A stretch of 64,000 bases of DNA from contig JASEVX010000010.1 of NCBI GenBank assembly GCA_031761405.1, positions 31,196,861 to 31,260,860 on the forward strand, in the 5' to 3' direction. The position numbers and the translations under genes were made by a program. Of this stretch, positions 52,756 to 62,861 are shown piece by piece. A model generated the notes under the pieces. It saw only the letters and a program-made list of their open reading frames with translations, searched no databases and was not told where the DNA came from. Positions within the stretch are counted from its first letter, which is position 1, and the number at the start of each line of letters is the position of its first letter. This DNA comes from Serripes groenlandicus (taxonomy: Eukaryota > Mollusca > Bivalvia > Cardiida > Cardiidae).

Positions 52756-53000
52756 TGAGCTGTCCCTCGAAAAAACCAATAGTACGGCCTCTGCGTAATG
52801 TATCGACCCAGATCAGCCTGCGCACTCCGCGCAGGCTGATCTGGGCCGACACATTCCGTCTCAGGGGGATAGAGGTATAGATAAATTATTCCTGAAACAG
52901 AAAACCCAAAGGAGGCGAAACTGCGCGGCATGCTTAGGCTGATCCGGGTCGATACTTTACGCAGAGTCCACAATGTTGGTTTTCTCACGAGACGGCTCAT
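52756..53000. mobile_element. Family A MITE with strong hairpin
   Basis: TTGAGCTGTCCCTCGAA to CTCACGAGACGGCTCA. The subterminal CCCAGATCAGCCTGCGC / GCGCAGGCTGATCTGGG is a perfect 17-bp hairpin with loop ACTCC. A deletion follows GGAGGCGAAA. It starts 15 bp after palindrome X6. Confidence 0.85.
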
Positions 53001-53106
53001 TTCATTGAAACATTGAATGTTTCCATTTTGAAATATATAGATCTATATATGCTGTGAAATAATGTCATGATTATGCTAGGAATTTACCTTTCTCGGTTTA
53101 TTTTTT

Positions 53107-53330
53107 TGACGAGCCTCGGTATCTTTGTCGGTAGCGAGCGGGGTTGTCAATCCAGCTTGACCAACATTCCTTTCGACGTTTGAAAAAAGAAAATGCCATA
53201 AAAGTAAGTTGTCTTCCACTAATGGGATAACAGTCTGTGTGAAAAAGTAGCCAGTTGCTTGAAAAGACTTGTGTGTGGAGTATTTGTGGGAGAAAGTCAG
53301 TAAATTCTTGGGTAGTCTTATTCATTCAAA
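53107..53330 (+). repeat. H-type SINE, degenerate
   Basis: GAGCCTCGGTATCTTTGTCGG, GTTGTCAATCCAGC, CAACATTCCTTTCGACGTTTG, TAGCCAGTTGCTTGAAAAG. B box lost. A better copy follows 15 bp downstream in the same orientation. Confidence 0.7.
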
Positions 53331-53344
53331 TTTGGTATATACTA

Positions 53345-53635
53345 GCCGAGCTCCGGTAGCTCATTCGGTAGCGACGCGGGCTGTCAATCCAGGGATTGTG
53401 AGTTCGAACCCCAGCTCGGCAAACATTCTTTCAGACGTTTAACAAAAGTCACCGTGACAAGCGTAACCCGTCTTTCACCAATGGGCTAACAATCTATGTG
53501 GAAAAGTAGCCAGTTGCTTGGAAAGTATGTTGTATGGAGTACTGGTGTGAGAAAACCAGGAAACATATGAGTAGGTGAACTGGCCGCCGTGATATGACTG
53601 AAAAATTGTTGAAAACGGCGTTAAACCCCAATAAA
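53345..53635 (+). repeat. H-type SINE, best copy
   Basis: tRNA-like head 53345-53420 with perfect 7-bp acceptor pairing GCCGAGC / GCTCGGC, A box TAGCTCATTCGG, B box GAGTTCGAACCCC. Body AACATTCTTTCAGACGTTTAA, GTAGCCAGTTGCTTGGAAAG, GGTGAACTGGCCGCCGTGAT; tail GAAAACGGCGTTAAACCCC. Intact pol III boxes suggest it could be transcribed. The anticodon stem is not clearly tRNA-like, so it is not called a tRNA gene. Confidence 0.85.
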
Positions 53636-53980
53636 GGAAAGGATGGTATATACTACAGTGGAGTAAAATGGTGTGCATTGTTTTGACTTCAAGTGGTGTG
53701 ATTGTTTTCGTTCTTTAAGTTGTACCCTAACTTACCAACTTAGGTTATAAAACGGTTCTCGTAGATATAGTGCCCTACAAGAATGTATGCAGCGCTTCTG
53801 TTGTCACATAGCCATTACAGCTTGCAAATACCCGACATGGGGTAAGTGTGATAAGTGAAAATAATATATGTTGGCACGAATGAGGAGCTTGCATGATTTA
53901 ATCAAACTCTAGTTTGGTTTTTAATTCAGTGCTTTACATATTTTTGGAGCCCGATTTCTTTTCCATGAATACTGCATATT
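53636..53980. other. No recognisable feature
   Basis: Intronic sequence between an H SINE and a C MITE. Confidence 0.4.
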
Positions 53981-53985
53981 TATAT

Positions 53986-54231
53986 TGAGGGCTTGGCGTG
54001 AAACGGTTGTAACTAAAATTGGTATTTTTTTACCAAGGTTAATCAACTCGCCATAAAGTCTTTATAAGCGTTAAATCATTTTTCTTGGTAAACAATGTAA
54101 ATTTAGGTGCCATTGCTCGTTCTGAGCAATAGCACCTGAATTTGCATTGTTTACAAAGGGGTCAAAATTGCCCCCAAACCAGGGTATTCAAAATAGGTTT
54201 TAAGTTACAACCGTTTCACGCTAAGCCCTCG
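53986..54231. mobile_element. Family C MITE
   Basis: TGAGGGCTTGGCGTGAAACG (first base mutated) to CGTTTCACGCTAAGCCCTCG, ATAT on both sides. Confidence 0.9.
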
Positions 54232-54235
54232 ATAT

Positions 54236-55108
54236 AATCTATAAAGTACTCTAAAGTACGTAATATTCAATAAAGCGACAAAGGTATATCGCTGTGTTTC
54301 CAAACAGCTATTACGGTCTAATTAATTCGACTTTAAGTGATACCAATTGTTCTTTTGAAAGTTATATATAAAGAACATTTAAATAGCGTCCTTTAATTCT
54401 AGTTCAATGTAGCTATTTTGTGGGAAATCTTATGTCGAACATTGCCAGTTTGTCTATAGAAACAATATACCGCCATCTAAGCAGGTACTTTAAAGTCAAT
54501 CCTTCAGAAACATATATGATATAGTCTTGTACTTCAATGTTTAAATTGTTTTGAGTATTTTGTGAAATTATATATTTTTAAAATCATCAGCTCTTATCTT
54601 ATTCAAATACAATCATGTAGAAGTGTTTTGAAATTCTTCCCGAATTAAGTAAAAGTAAAAGTGACCTCGAACTTTACAAAAGTGTTTATCAGAATTACAT
54701 AACGTTTTTGTGAGTTTTTAAAAAAAGGGTTCGGCATATAATATACTGACAGGGAGCTTTATCTAGATCCGTTTATATCTATTAATTTGAACATATATAA
54801 TTTTCGTATGCTATCATTAAAATCGTCTCACGGAGATGAACATAACATTGCTGTCTTTATTAAATCATTTCGAATCATAATTCTTCGCTTTCTTCACGCC
54901 ACTTTGACATAAATGTTTAAACAACGACTTGAACCAACATTGCGAAGATTGTGGACCAAGATCGACATTGCAATTCATGTAAGCTGATATCGGTTTATAA
55001 GGATAAGGGTTAATATATTCATCCTTACGATGGAAATACCGTTTTCGTTCTCTCCGAAAAAGGGTTAAAACAGCCTTTCTATAAAATGAATGGAATATAA
55101 GAGACAGA
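54236..55108. other. No recognisable feature
   Basis: AT-rich intronic DNA. No repeat of the window was seen in about 870 bp, making it one of the longest plain stretches. Confidence 0.45.
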
Positions 55109-55111
55109 ATG

Positions 55112-55165
55112 TTAACCCTTTCCCTCTGAATTCCTGCAAAATGTGTCGTCTTCCCCGATATTCTA
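55112..55165. repeat. Family D left-end fragment
   Basis: TTAACCCTTTCCCTCTGAATTCC followed by GTGTCGTCTTCCCC; the rest is missing. Confidence 0.5.
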
Positions 55166-55280
55166 ATGTATTTGCAAATTAATTGTGAGGTCTTGAGAGC
55201 TCTTCGTCAATAATAAATGAATAACGAATAATGGAATAATGTGCAGGCTAATCTTGAAGTACATACTTCGACATTGTAGT

Positions 55281-55810
55281 TTAACCCTTTCCCAACTGCA
55301 GACGTATTTTGACGCATATTTCGAGGGCTTGATGTGAAACGGTTGTAACTAAAAAACCTATTTTGAAAACCCTGGTTTAGAGGTAAGTTTAACCCCTTTG
55401 TAACAATGCAAATGTAGGTGCCATTGCTCAGAACGAGCAATGGAACCTAAATTTCTATTGTTTACCAAGCAAAATTATTTAACGCTTATAAAGACTTTAT
55501 GGCGAGGTGATTAACCTTGGTAAAGAAATACAAATTTTAGTTACAACCGTTTCATGCCAAGCCCTCGATATGCAGCAAAGGACGTTTAAAACTATTTTGG
55601 CAAAAGCAGAAATAGCTCATGGTCAACCATTTCTACTTTTGCCGTACACTGCTGCTTTCCACTCTGTTCAATAATTATACTTTTATCTAACCATTTACCA
55701 AATGCAAATTCATTGATTAAAAACTGATATTAATGGCAATTTTCTTCATTTTTGCCAATATGCTTCAAAAATCGTCTGCTGCAGATTTGTTGTACTTGGG
55801 AAAAGATTAA
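55281..55810. mobile_element. Family D MITE split by a C MITE
   Basis: TTAACCCTTTCCCAACTGCAG ... TTTTGACGCATAT, then the C element, then ATGCAGCAAAGGACG, CAGAAATAGCTCATGGTCAAC and TTGGGAAAAGATTAA. The two parts together make one D element of about 280 bp. Confidence 0.82.
55322..55567. mobile_element. Family C MITE nested in D
   Basis: CGAGGGCTTGATGTGAAACG to CGTTTCATGCCAAGCCCTCG. ATAT at 55568-55571 matches ATAT at 55316-55319, with two extra T at the left junction. Both ends share the same ATG/CAT change, so they changed together. Confidence 0.88.
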
Positions 55811-55866
55811 AGAGATTTTTTCTGAAGTCGTCTGCTACAAATTTGCCGTATGACGGAAAGAGTTAA
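55811..55866. repeat. Family D right-end fragment
   Basis: GAAGTCGTCTGCTACAAATTTG and CGTATGACGGAAAGAGTTAA, directly after the split D element. Confidence 0.65.
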
Positions 55867-55895
55867 ATATGATCCTGAAGATGAAACGCTGATGT

Positions 55896-56087
55896 TTAAC
55901 TCTTTCAGCGCCAAAGGCAATATTGAGGTTTTTGCAAACAATACAGATTCAGGTGAGTCAGTTCGTAACGAGCTGTCTCACCGAAATCAGCATTGTTTGC
56001 CTTTTAGTTACCAAAATAGTCCAAAACTTTCATAAATTGAGAAATGGACACACGGGATTTTAAACAATTCGGCTCTGAAAGAGTTAC
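55896..56087. mobile_element. Family E MITE
   Basis: TTAACTCTTTCAGCGCCAAAG to GGCTCTGAAAGAGTTA. Central CAGGTGAGTCAGTTCGTAAC / GAGCTGTCTCACC. Confidence 0.87.
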
Positions 56088-56486
56088 AGTAGCGAATACC
56101 GGGATAAGAGTAAATAATCTGTAGCTATAAAATATAAATATTACATAATGTACAATTATACAGTCATGTTTATAGACATTATGTTGAATTATAGCAACAT
56201 TTAAAATCTTTATAACAGAAAAAAGACAACATTTGGAGAAATGTGAAGCTCTCTTGGCGCTACTAGTATTAAATGTTTACGAGTTTAATGGTTTTACGGC
56301 GACACATAAATGTATGTTGCCTCGGAAAAATATGATTCCGTTGAGGCAACATGACACAAATAACATTTTAAAATGTTTCTGTTTGAACATTTCACTTGTA
56401 CGTTCGTACAATCATGATTTATGAAAGTTCTGTGTGAATGCGAACATATAAGAGACGCCTCTAACAACTTTGGATCCCATTGCATC
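56088..56486. other. No recognisable feature
   Basis: Contains TGTTGCCTCGGAAAAATATG / GAGGCAACATGACAC, a short inverted pair at 56313-56355. Nothing else seen. Confidence 0.35.
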
Positions 56487-56940
56487 TGTGTACAGTGAAG
56501 TCTTATGTCATTTGCGTACAGTGAAGTCTTATGTCATTTGCGTACAGTGAAGTCTTATGTCATCTGCGTACAGTGAAGTCTTATGTTATTTGCGTACAGT
56601 GAAGTCTTATGTCATTTGCGTACAGTGAAGTCTTATGTTATTTGCGTACAGTGAAGTCTTATGTCATTTGCGTACAGTGAAGTCTTATGTCATTTGCGTA
56701 CAGTGAAGTCTTATGTCATTTGCGTACAGTAAAGTATTATGTAATTTGCGTACAGTAAAGTATTATGTCATTTGCGTACAGTGAAGTCTTATGTCATTTG
56801 CGTACAGTGAAGTATTATGGCATTTGCGTACAGTGAAGTATTATGTCATTTGCGTACAGTGAAGTATTATGTCATTTGCGTACGGTATAGTCGTATGTCA
56901 TTTGCGTATAGTAAAGTATGGTGTCATTTGCGTATAGTGA
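56487..56940. repeat. 26-bp minisatellite, about 17 units
   Basis: Unit GCGTACAGTGAAGTCTTATG / TCATTT. Units are near identical at the left; GAAG to AAAG and CTT to ATT variants accumulate to the right. Confidence 0.95.
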
Positions 56941-57725
56941 GAAGTCAAGACGAGCCTGTTCATCCGCATACTCACCAGGTCCTTCACTGTCCGTCTTCAT
57001 GTCATCTAGTTTTAGATGCAGCTTTTGACACGAGACAAAAGAGTTACCCTTACCAACTTTACGCCAATTTACATTTATAAATATGAGCCCATCCGGCTCA
57101 TTTGTAATTATACAGTGTTATCTGTACCAGCATATTACGTCATCGTCGTGTGGTCTAGGTCACACGAAACTTTGAAACCAGGGAAAAACAAAGGCACCAT
57201 CTGCCGATTTTGGGCCTTGTTCAATATCAGTATACAAGACTAATTGTGATGCAAAGCATCAAAGACGCATGTTTTTGATGCATGCCTTAAAGGAAGCAGA
57301 TGCAGTTCAGTACATTAAAATAACCTATTCAAACAGACAGGATCTAAACAGTTTGAACAAGAATGCGAAGATGTGCCTTTATTGTTCACCTCGCTACCAG
57401 TCTATAATAAAAAGGTTATCAAGTGCGGAAAGGGTCAATTTTGACGTAGGGATTAGACGTTAGACACCTAACTTGTTTTACCTTCTATGTTTACAAAAGC
57501 AGATAGCTTTTAAATATAGTGTAACGTGTACCGTGTCCTTCACGGTGTTAAGCCACCGCGGGTCGCCATTCCGGGCACTAACTACGATATACGATGCTTA
57601 ACTTCGTGAAAAAGCCAAAAGCACTCTACCAACATATAGCTACAGACATGGCTTTAAACAAACATATTCAGAAAGGTATTCGTACCTTTACAGAGCTCTT
57701 GATCAGAGCTCTACTTAAGGCGACT
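56941..57725. other. No recognisable gene
   Basis: 57540-57600 (GTGTCCTTCACGGTGTTAAG, GTCGCCATTCCGGGCAC) is GC-richer than its surroundings. No tRNA fold or protein was recognised. Confidence 0.35.
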
Positions 57726-58011
57726 GGGTCCAATTCCACCAACCTTTATTAGTTTTAAGTGATACTTAAAAAAGTTCAACGCATATTTCATATAATTTTC
57801 GGTTCCCTAATAAAAAAAAAACCCAAATAGTTCTTATTTTTTAAACGGATTGTTAGTCAGCATAGCAGCCTTTTATGTCATCTTAGTCATATACTTAAAT
57901 ACATCCCACCATCCATGTATTGCAAAATAGTAGGGATACAAAAACTATGAAATATACTTTTAAGTATTTAAGTATTACTTAGCGCTAAGTAAGGTTGGTG
58001 GATTTGGACCC
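57726..58011. mobile_element. Family J element, intact
   Basis: GGGTCCAATTCCACCAACCTT and AAGGTTGGTGGATTTGGACCC are the inverted ends. TTTTAAGTGATACTTAAAA near the left and TTTTAAGTATTTAAGTATTACTTAGCGCTAAG at the right give additional inverted motifs. 286 bp, non-coding. An F hairpin unit begins immediately after it. Confidence 0.82.
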
Positions 58012-58136
58012 TGGTCTTGCATATTCTACAATCCTTATTTGACCATCTAACCCTATGTTGTGGGTACTCAAAAGAATCGTCTCAACGAGACGATTCTTTT
58101 GAGAACCCACATCATAGGGTTTGGTTGGATGATAAT
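58012..58136. repeat. F element, hairpin part
   Basis: CTTGCATATTCTACAATCC, then the hairpin 58049-58121 with loop AAC and two mismatches (GAGAACCCACATC), then GGTTTGGTTGGATGATAA. Confidence 0.78.
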
Positions 58137-58424
58137 TGCCGTTACATAGGGAAATTATGTACACGTCGTAAGATGCTAGTCACAATGTCTATTAAAAGAG
58201 AGAGACATTTCCGTAATCAATGTTTGATGATTACCCTTGGTTAATGCGCACCAAACGGAGATAGTGGTAAAATCTGTTTTCGTCGCTGAAAACCACATGT
58301 CGAGGAAACTCCGACACGAGATAAGATTTTATCCGCCCCATTAATTTCGTGTAAATGGTAACTATCGTGGAATCTAATTTGTGCCGGGGACCAGGAAAAT
58401 GTATCACATGTCTCCTGTCTTTAT
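58137..58424. other. No recognisable feature
   Basis: Intronic sequence; nothing matched elsewhere. Confidence 0.35.
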
Positions 58425-58647
58425 TTAACCCTTACCCTCACATGCAGACGCATGCATCTTCACGCATTATGTTCAAACAACTGTCTTAATTGCTCATCAT
58501 ATCATGAGCAATTTCCCCATTTGCAACAGTGTTTTTGAACACTTTTAAATAATGTTGTGTTCATACATAGAACGTTTTCTTATTTTAGTCTAGATGTTTT
58601 AAAAGTAGCCAGCTATCGAACTTTTTTTGAACGAGGGAAAGGGATAA
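58425..58647. mobile_element. Family D MITE
   Basis: TTAACCCTTACCCTCACATGC to ACGAGGGAAAGGGATAA. Central TAATTGCTCATCATATCATGAGCAATT has a longer loop than other copies. Confidence 0.78.
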
Positions 58648-58726
58648 TCCACTTTTAAAATTGGTTTAACGTACGTAGAGTCACTATCAGTCCCCGGTTT
58701 CATGTGCATCACGATTTCTAGTTATC

Positions 58727-58954
58727 TTGACCCTTTCGTTCATACGACAATTCTGCAGCAGACGACTTTGAATATATTTTGTCAAAAAATAGAAAATCTC
58801 TTTAATTGAATGGATGACCTATGACTAAAAGTGGAAAACATTTTGGCAAAAGGAGAAATTGCTCGTTTTGACAGTTTCTTCTTCTGTCACAATGTTTTAA
58901 AAAGCCGTCTGCTGCAGAGGCGTCAGAAAGCGTCTATATGAGGGAAAGGGTTAA
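58727..58954. mobile_element. Family D MITE
   Basis: TTGACCCTTTCGTTCATACG to TATGAGGGAAAGGGTTAA. Central GAAATTGCTCGTTTTGACAGTTTC has a broken right arm. Confidence 0.87.
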
Positions 58955-58983
58955 AGTAGGCACATTAGTCGATCGCTCGTTTT

Positions 58984-59215
58984 ATTGTCCACCGTGCTCA
59001 TGGTGAGCTATTGTGATCGCATTTGGTCCGTGGCCCGTCTGTGTGTTTATTTTGGGTGCCGCGCAGCTTCCACAGGAAGGCAAGTATTGGTTCCACACCT
59101 TATATTTACATCGAGATGAAAACATATAAGGTATGAAATCAATACAACCCCACCTGCTGGAACAGTTGCATTGATCCCAATCGTTCAGGTCCATTTAACC
59201 GGGCTTTTACGGTTC
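58984..59215 (-). repeat. M-type SINE, inverted 3' part
   Basis: GGTTCCACACCTTATATTTAC and ATCGAGATGAAA are the reverse of TTTATCTCGATGTAAATC / AAGGTGTGGGACC at 59541-59569. The GC-richer right part (CCACCTGCTGGAACAGTTGC) may be its body. Confidence 0.55.
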
Positions 59216-59423
59216 AAACAATGGTCAGACTGTGTCTGTCATTCTTACTAAGTGCCTCCGCCCCCTTCCCTTCCCCGAGCGACAGGGGCACCGTCGTCCG
59301 TCGACGTGCGACATTGTCAGTGTCATACCTTATAATTGTAATAAGTGGTTAGTCCCATAGATAGACACTAATTATGCAGCTATGTGTTTGTATAAGGGGA
59401 AAGTTATACTGATTTTCTATTGA
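59216..59423. other. No recognisable feature
   Basis: Short GC-rich stretch (GCCTCCGCCCCCTTCCC, GACGTGCGACATTG) between the two M copies. Confidence 0.35.
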
Positions 59424-59424
59424 G

Positions 59425-59575
59425 CTAGCTTTTATAGCGACGTGGTAGAGTGTTCGCCTACTATACGGGACAAGAGATCCCGAGTTCGAGCCCTGTTTTG
59501 GTCGAACCCTTTCAGCTGGGTTACATAATTATAATTTTATCTCGATGTAAATCAAAGGTGTGGGACCTAGAACAT
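59425..59575 (+). repeat. M-type tRNA-derived SINE
   Basis: GACGTGGTAGAGTGTTCGCC (A box) and CCCGAGTTCGAGCCCTG (B box) 40 bp apart, followed by GGGTTACATAATTATAATTT and the shared ATCTCGATGTAAATC motif. The acceptor stem does not pair well, so it is a SINE head and not a tRNA gene. Confidence 0.65.
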
Positions 59576-60037
59576 ATTTGTTGTACTAATTTAAAACCCC
59601 AAAACAAACAAATAAACAAACAAGTGTCGTTTACAACACTTTCTTTAAACAACATCTGCTGTCAAACAACTGGGTCCATTGCAGCAATTAACAGGAATGC
59701 TCCTTACATGTATGTCGACTGTTAAAAATGATTTAAATAATTAAACTTCACAAACTGTTCTTCTCTGAAAGCCCTATTTCTTAATTGAACATAATTTGGC
59801 AAAAATATGCCTTGAATGGCAAAACTTCAAACTTATTCTGCTCTAAAAGTGCTTGTCTGGCTCCAAGATAATTTAGCGGAAATAGTCCTTTATTGACACT
59901 TTTCTACAAGTGTTCAAGTCATATTGATTGGCTGAAATACATTGCTACATGTACCAAGGGGGCATCGAAAGGGGTTAAAACGATCATTCTTTAAAACTAT
60001 TCTGCTCTGAACTGACCTTTTTCTGAGTTCAACATGA
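59576..60037. other. No gene; faint duplication
   Basis: 59840-59940 (AGTGCTTGTCTGGCTCCAAG, GTGTTCAAG...ATATTGATTGG) resembles 60373-60463 (AGGACTTGTCTGATTCCAAG, CGTTCAAGCGATGTTGATTCG), suggesting an old duplication on either side of the A element. Confidence 0.4.
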
Positions 60038-60283
60038 TATGAGCCGCCGCCGTCTTGCGAAAAAACCAACATTGTGGTCTCTGCGTAAAGTTTCGACCCG
60101 GATCAGCGTAAGCATGTCGCGCAGGCTTACCCGGATAGACATTATTCGCCTCCTTTTGATTTTCTGTTTCAGGGATCATTACTCTATACCTCTACCCCCT
60201 GAGACGGAATGTGTCGGGCCGATCTGGGTCGATACATTACGCAGAGGCCATAATGTTAGTTTTCTCGCGGGACGACTCATTTG
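60038..60283. mobile_element. Family A MITE
   Basis: ATGAGCCGCCGCCGTCTTGCG to CTCGCGGGACGACTCAT. The right subterminal hairpin is deleted (GTGTCGGGCCGATCTGGG). Confidence 0.8.
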
Positions 60284-60554
60284 GCTAAATTGTTTATTCC
60301 ATATTGATTTATTGACAAGCATTGTCACTGGAAGTCACCGGAAAAACGGTAAGATGGCAATTTTTCTGATCTGAAAGGACTTGTCTGATTCCAAGGTTCT
60401 ATCGCAGAATTGTTCCTTAAGGGGCAGTCTATTAAAAACGTTCAAGCGATGTTGATTCGTTTAAAACATGCCTGTCAGGCGGTATCAGGATGGGTTTGAA
60501 ATAACACGATGTGCAGTCTGATGTTAGTCTACGTTATTCGCTGTTATTATATTA

Positions 60555-60850
60555 GAGCCGCTTCCTCCGGTAACTCAGTCAGTAGTGACGTGGGCTGTCA
60601 ATCCAGGCGTTGTGAGTTCGAATCCAAGCTCGGCGAAGATTATTTCCGATGTTTGACAAAAGTCACTGTGATAAGCGTCATTCGTCTTTCACCAATGTGC
60701 TTACGGTCTATGTGAAAAAGCAGCCAGTTGCTTGGAACGTATGTTATGTGGAATACTGGTGTTAGAAAGCTAGGAGACACACGAGTAGGTGAACTAGCCG
60801 CCTTTATATGACTAAACAACTGTTGAAAACGGCGTTAACCTCAATCAATC
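60555..60850 (+). repeat. H-type SINE
   Basis: GTAACTCAGTCAGTAGTGACG (A box) and GTGAGTTCGAATCCAAGCTC (B box), GCAGCCAGTTGCTTGGAACG, GAGTAGGTGAACTAGCCGCC, tail GAAAACGGCGTTAACCTCAATC. Confidence 0.8.
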
Positions 60851-60946
60851 TGATTTGGGGTCGTATAGCATATGTGGACAGTGAAGACTAAGACGACCCC
60901 TTGCATGTGCGACCCATTACTGTTTAGTAAAGTCGTAATCCAATTA

Positions 60947-61153
60947 TTCAACCCTTTCCTTCATATAGACGCTTTATGACACCCCTACAGCAGACGGCTT
61001 TTTTAAAACGGGAAATTTCTCCTTTTGCCACAATGTTTTCCACTTTAAGTCATAGGTTATCCATTCAATAATAGAAATTTTCTATTTTTTCACATAATAT
61101 TTTCAAAGTCGTCTGCTGCAGAATTGTCGTACATGTATGAGGGAAAGGGATAA
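60947..61153. mobile_element. Family D MITE with central deletion
   Basis: TTCAACCCTTTCCTTCATATAG to TATGAGGGAAAGGGATAA. Central palindrome lost (AAAACGGGAAATTTCTCC). Confidence 0.83.
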
Positions 61154-61412
61154 GGCATTGTCGAAAGGGGTAGGTTAGTTTACATTTATTGCAGAAATAA
61201 AGCAGGATAATGATCAAGAGACTTTCCGGAATTAGTTCATTAATGAAGTTTTAGTTCAAGTAAAACGCAAAGCATTGTTAAATAGGAACGCCAAGGCTAA
61301 ATATAGATGTTCTTGACTCTTTATCTCGATTTAAAACTAAAATAAACTCAATAAGAGCCGTTTAAGTCTATTTCTGATGTTGTCCTCCGTTTGAATAAAG
61401 GATTGTTACTAT
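61154..61412. other. No recognisable feature
   Basis: Short intronic gap between D and E elements. Confidence 0.4.
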
Positions 61413-61628
61413 TTACTCTTTCAGCGACCAGAGGCAATATTGAGGTTTTTGCAAACAATACAGATTCAGGTGAGTCAGCTCGTGACGAGCTGATTCACCT
61501 GAAATCAGCATTGTTTGCCTTTTAGTTATCAATATAATCGAAAAAAAATGTATTACATGAGAAATGGAGACGCCCGTTTTTGAACATGGAAGAGTCTACT
61601 TTAAACAATTCGGCACTGAAAGAGTTAA
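61413..61628. mobile_element. Family E MITE
   Basis: TTACTCTTTCAGCGACCAGAG to CGGCACTGAAAGAGTTAA. Central palindrome TCAGGTGAGTCAGCTCGTGA / CGAGCTGATTCACCTGA is the best preserved of the family. Confidence 0.88.
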
Positions 61629-62445
61629 AACAGAAGTTTCTCTTCTATTGTATTGTGGTTGGTTTAGAAAGATTTGTAAGAAATGGTATGAAATAAAAAA
61701 GTATGTAGGTCACAAAAGTGACTCTGTACATGTACATCAACCTTTTCCCACGTGCAGCAGTTGTTGTTTAGGTAATGTACACACCTGAACGACACATCGT
61801 GATATAAGAGCCGGTATATCACTCGAAATGAGATATATTTCAATTCTAGCACTTTTTTTTATAACTTAAAGGGATACAACTTAAGGGAGAACTAGGTTTT
61901 GACATGACGTTGTTTTCCTTGATAAATTCACGCGCAAGCTATTCTATATTTACTCCCCATTGTATTTGTTTTGGAAATATTCGATATTCTCAACTAACAA
62001 AACATTTTGAAATCAGTTTTATTAACAGTCTATGACCATTTTATTTTTATTATACCTTTTTCAATTGTTCTTAAACTCATCATGGGCAATTTGTTACTGT
62101 CTCATTGTAACACAACGTTTTCGACCGGTAAACAGTATGCTGTTACACGGCACGCGCGTCAAAAATGTGGGTAAAGCACGTGAATGACGTCATTTAAAAC
62201 AATTACGTCACCGTAACAATTCCACTTTCCAAACGGCATTTACAACAAAAGCTCGTGACTTCAATCATAAAAGTAGTAAACGCATGCGCACTAAGAAACC
62301 TTGTATGAAAAATACGCGGGAGGGAATTTTAACAGCCAAAAATAGTTCCGGAAATTTAGAGTGATATGTATACTGCATTTAAATCACGCTCAAATCATTC
62401 TGTTTGTATAGAAGAGAAATTGTCAATAGTGTCAGAATTTATGGT
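61629..62445. other. Relic of the AACAGTATACTGTT element
   Basis: CTCATCATGGGCAATTTGTTA at 62079 matches 5816-5836, and GACCGGTAAACAGTATGCTG / CACGCGCGTC at 62133-62160 matches 6820-6865. The remaining sequence shows nothing. Confidence 0.5.
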
Positions 62446-62690
62446 TTACGCCACTGTCAACAATATTTCAGTTATATCACGGCGTTTCCTGGGTTATCAG
62501 TACTACTGGTTCATTTATTCTGACACCAGCCAGTCAGTCGTTGTGCTAACCCATCAACCCTTAGCGCCCAGGAGGGCAGTCAATACTACCATTTTTAAAG
62601 TCTTTGGTATGGACCCGCCGGGTATCGAACCCGCGTCCCCCCGAATCCGAGGCAAGCTCTTCCACTACACCAACGAGACGTGCAGAAGAC
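62446..62690 (-). repeat. K-type SINE, best copy
   Basis: Minus-strand head CGTCTCGTTGGTGTAGTGGA (A box) and CGCGGGTTCGATACCCGGC (B box with paired T stem), body CATACCAAAGACTTTAAAAA, CCTGGGCGCTAAGGG, CAGAATAAATGAACCAGTAG, AGGAAACGCCGTGATATAAC, tail TTGACAGTGGCGTAAA. Confidence 0.8.
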
Positions 62691-62861
62691 GATTTTGAAA
62701 ACATATATGCAACACTATTGACAATTTCAATAAATGAATGTAAGTTGATTGAAAACAGTGAAAACATTATTATGAGCAGTTTTTCTTTTAACACAATCGT
62801 TAAAAAAATCGTTTGTTGCAGATGCGTCAAATGTCGTATGTAAGTGGGAAAGGGTTTAACT
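62682..62861. repeat. Family D MITE, left end replaced
   Basis: GTGCAGAAGACGATTTTGAAAAC joins directly to the K SINE head; ATTATTATGAGCAGTTTTTC, GATGCGTCAAATGTCG and AGTGGGAAAGGGTTTAA at the right. Confidence 0.7.

Noticed and set aside
53345..53420. Functional tRNA gene
   Set aside because: The acceptor stem and boxes are good but the anticodon arm is not clear, and a SINE body of over 200 bp follows; the same holds for 59425 and 46187.
57726..58136. J plus F at 57.7-58.1 kb as one element
   Set aside because: F occurs without J at 9.7 and 24.8 kb, and J without F at 20.2 and 26.8 kb, so the contact is chance adjacency.
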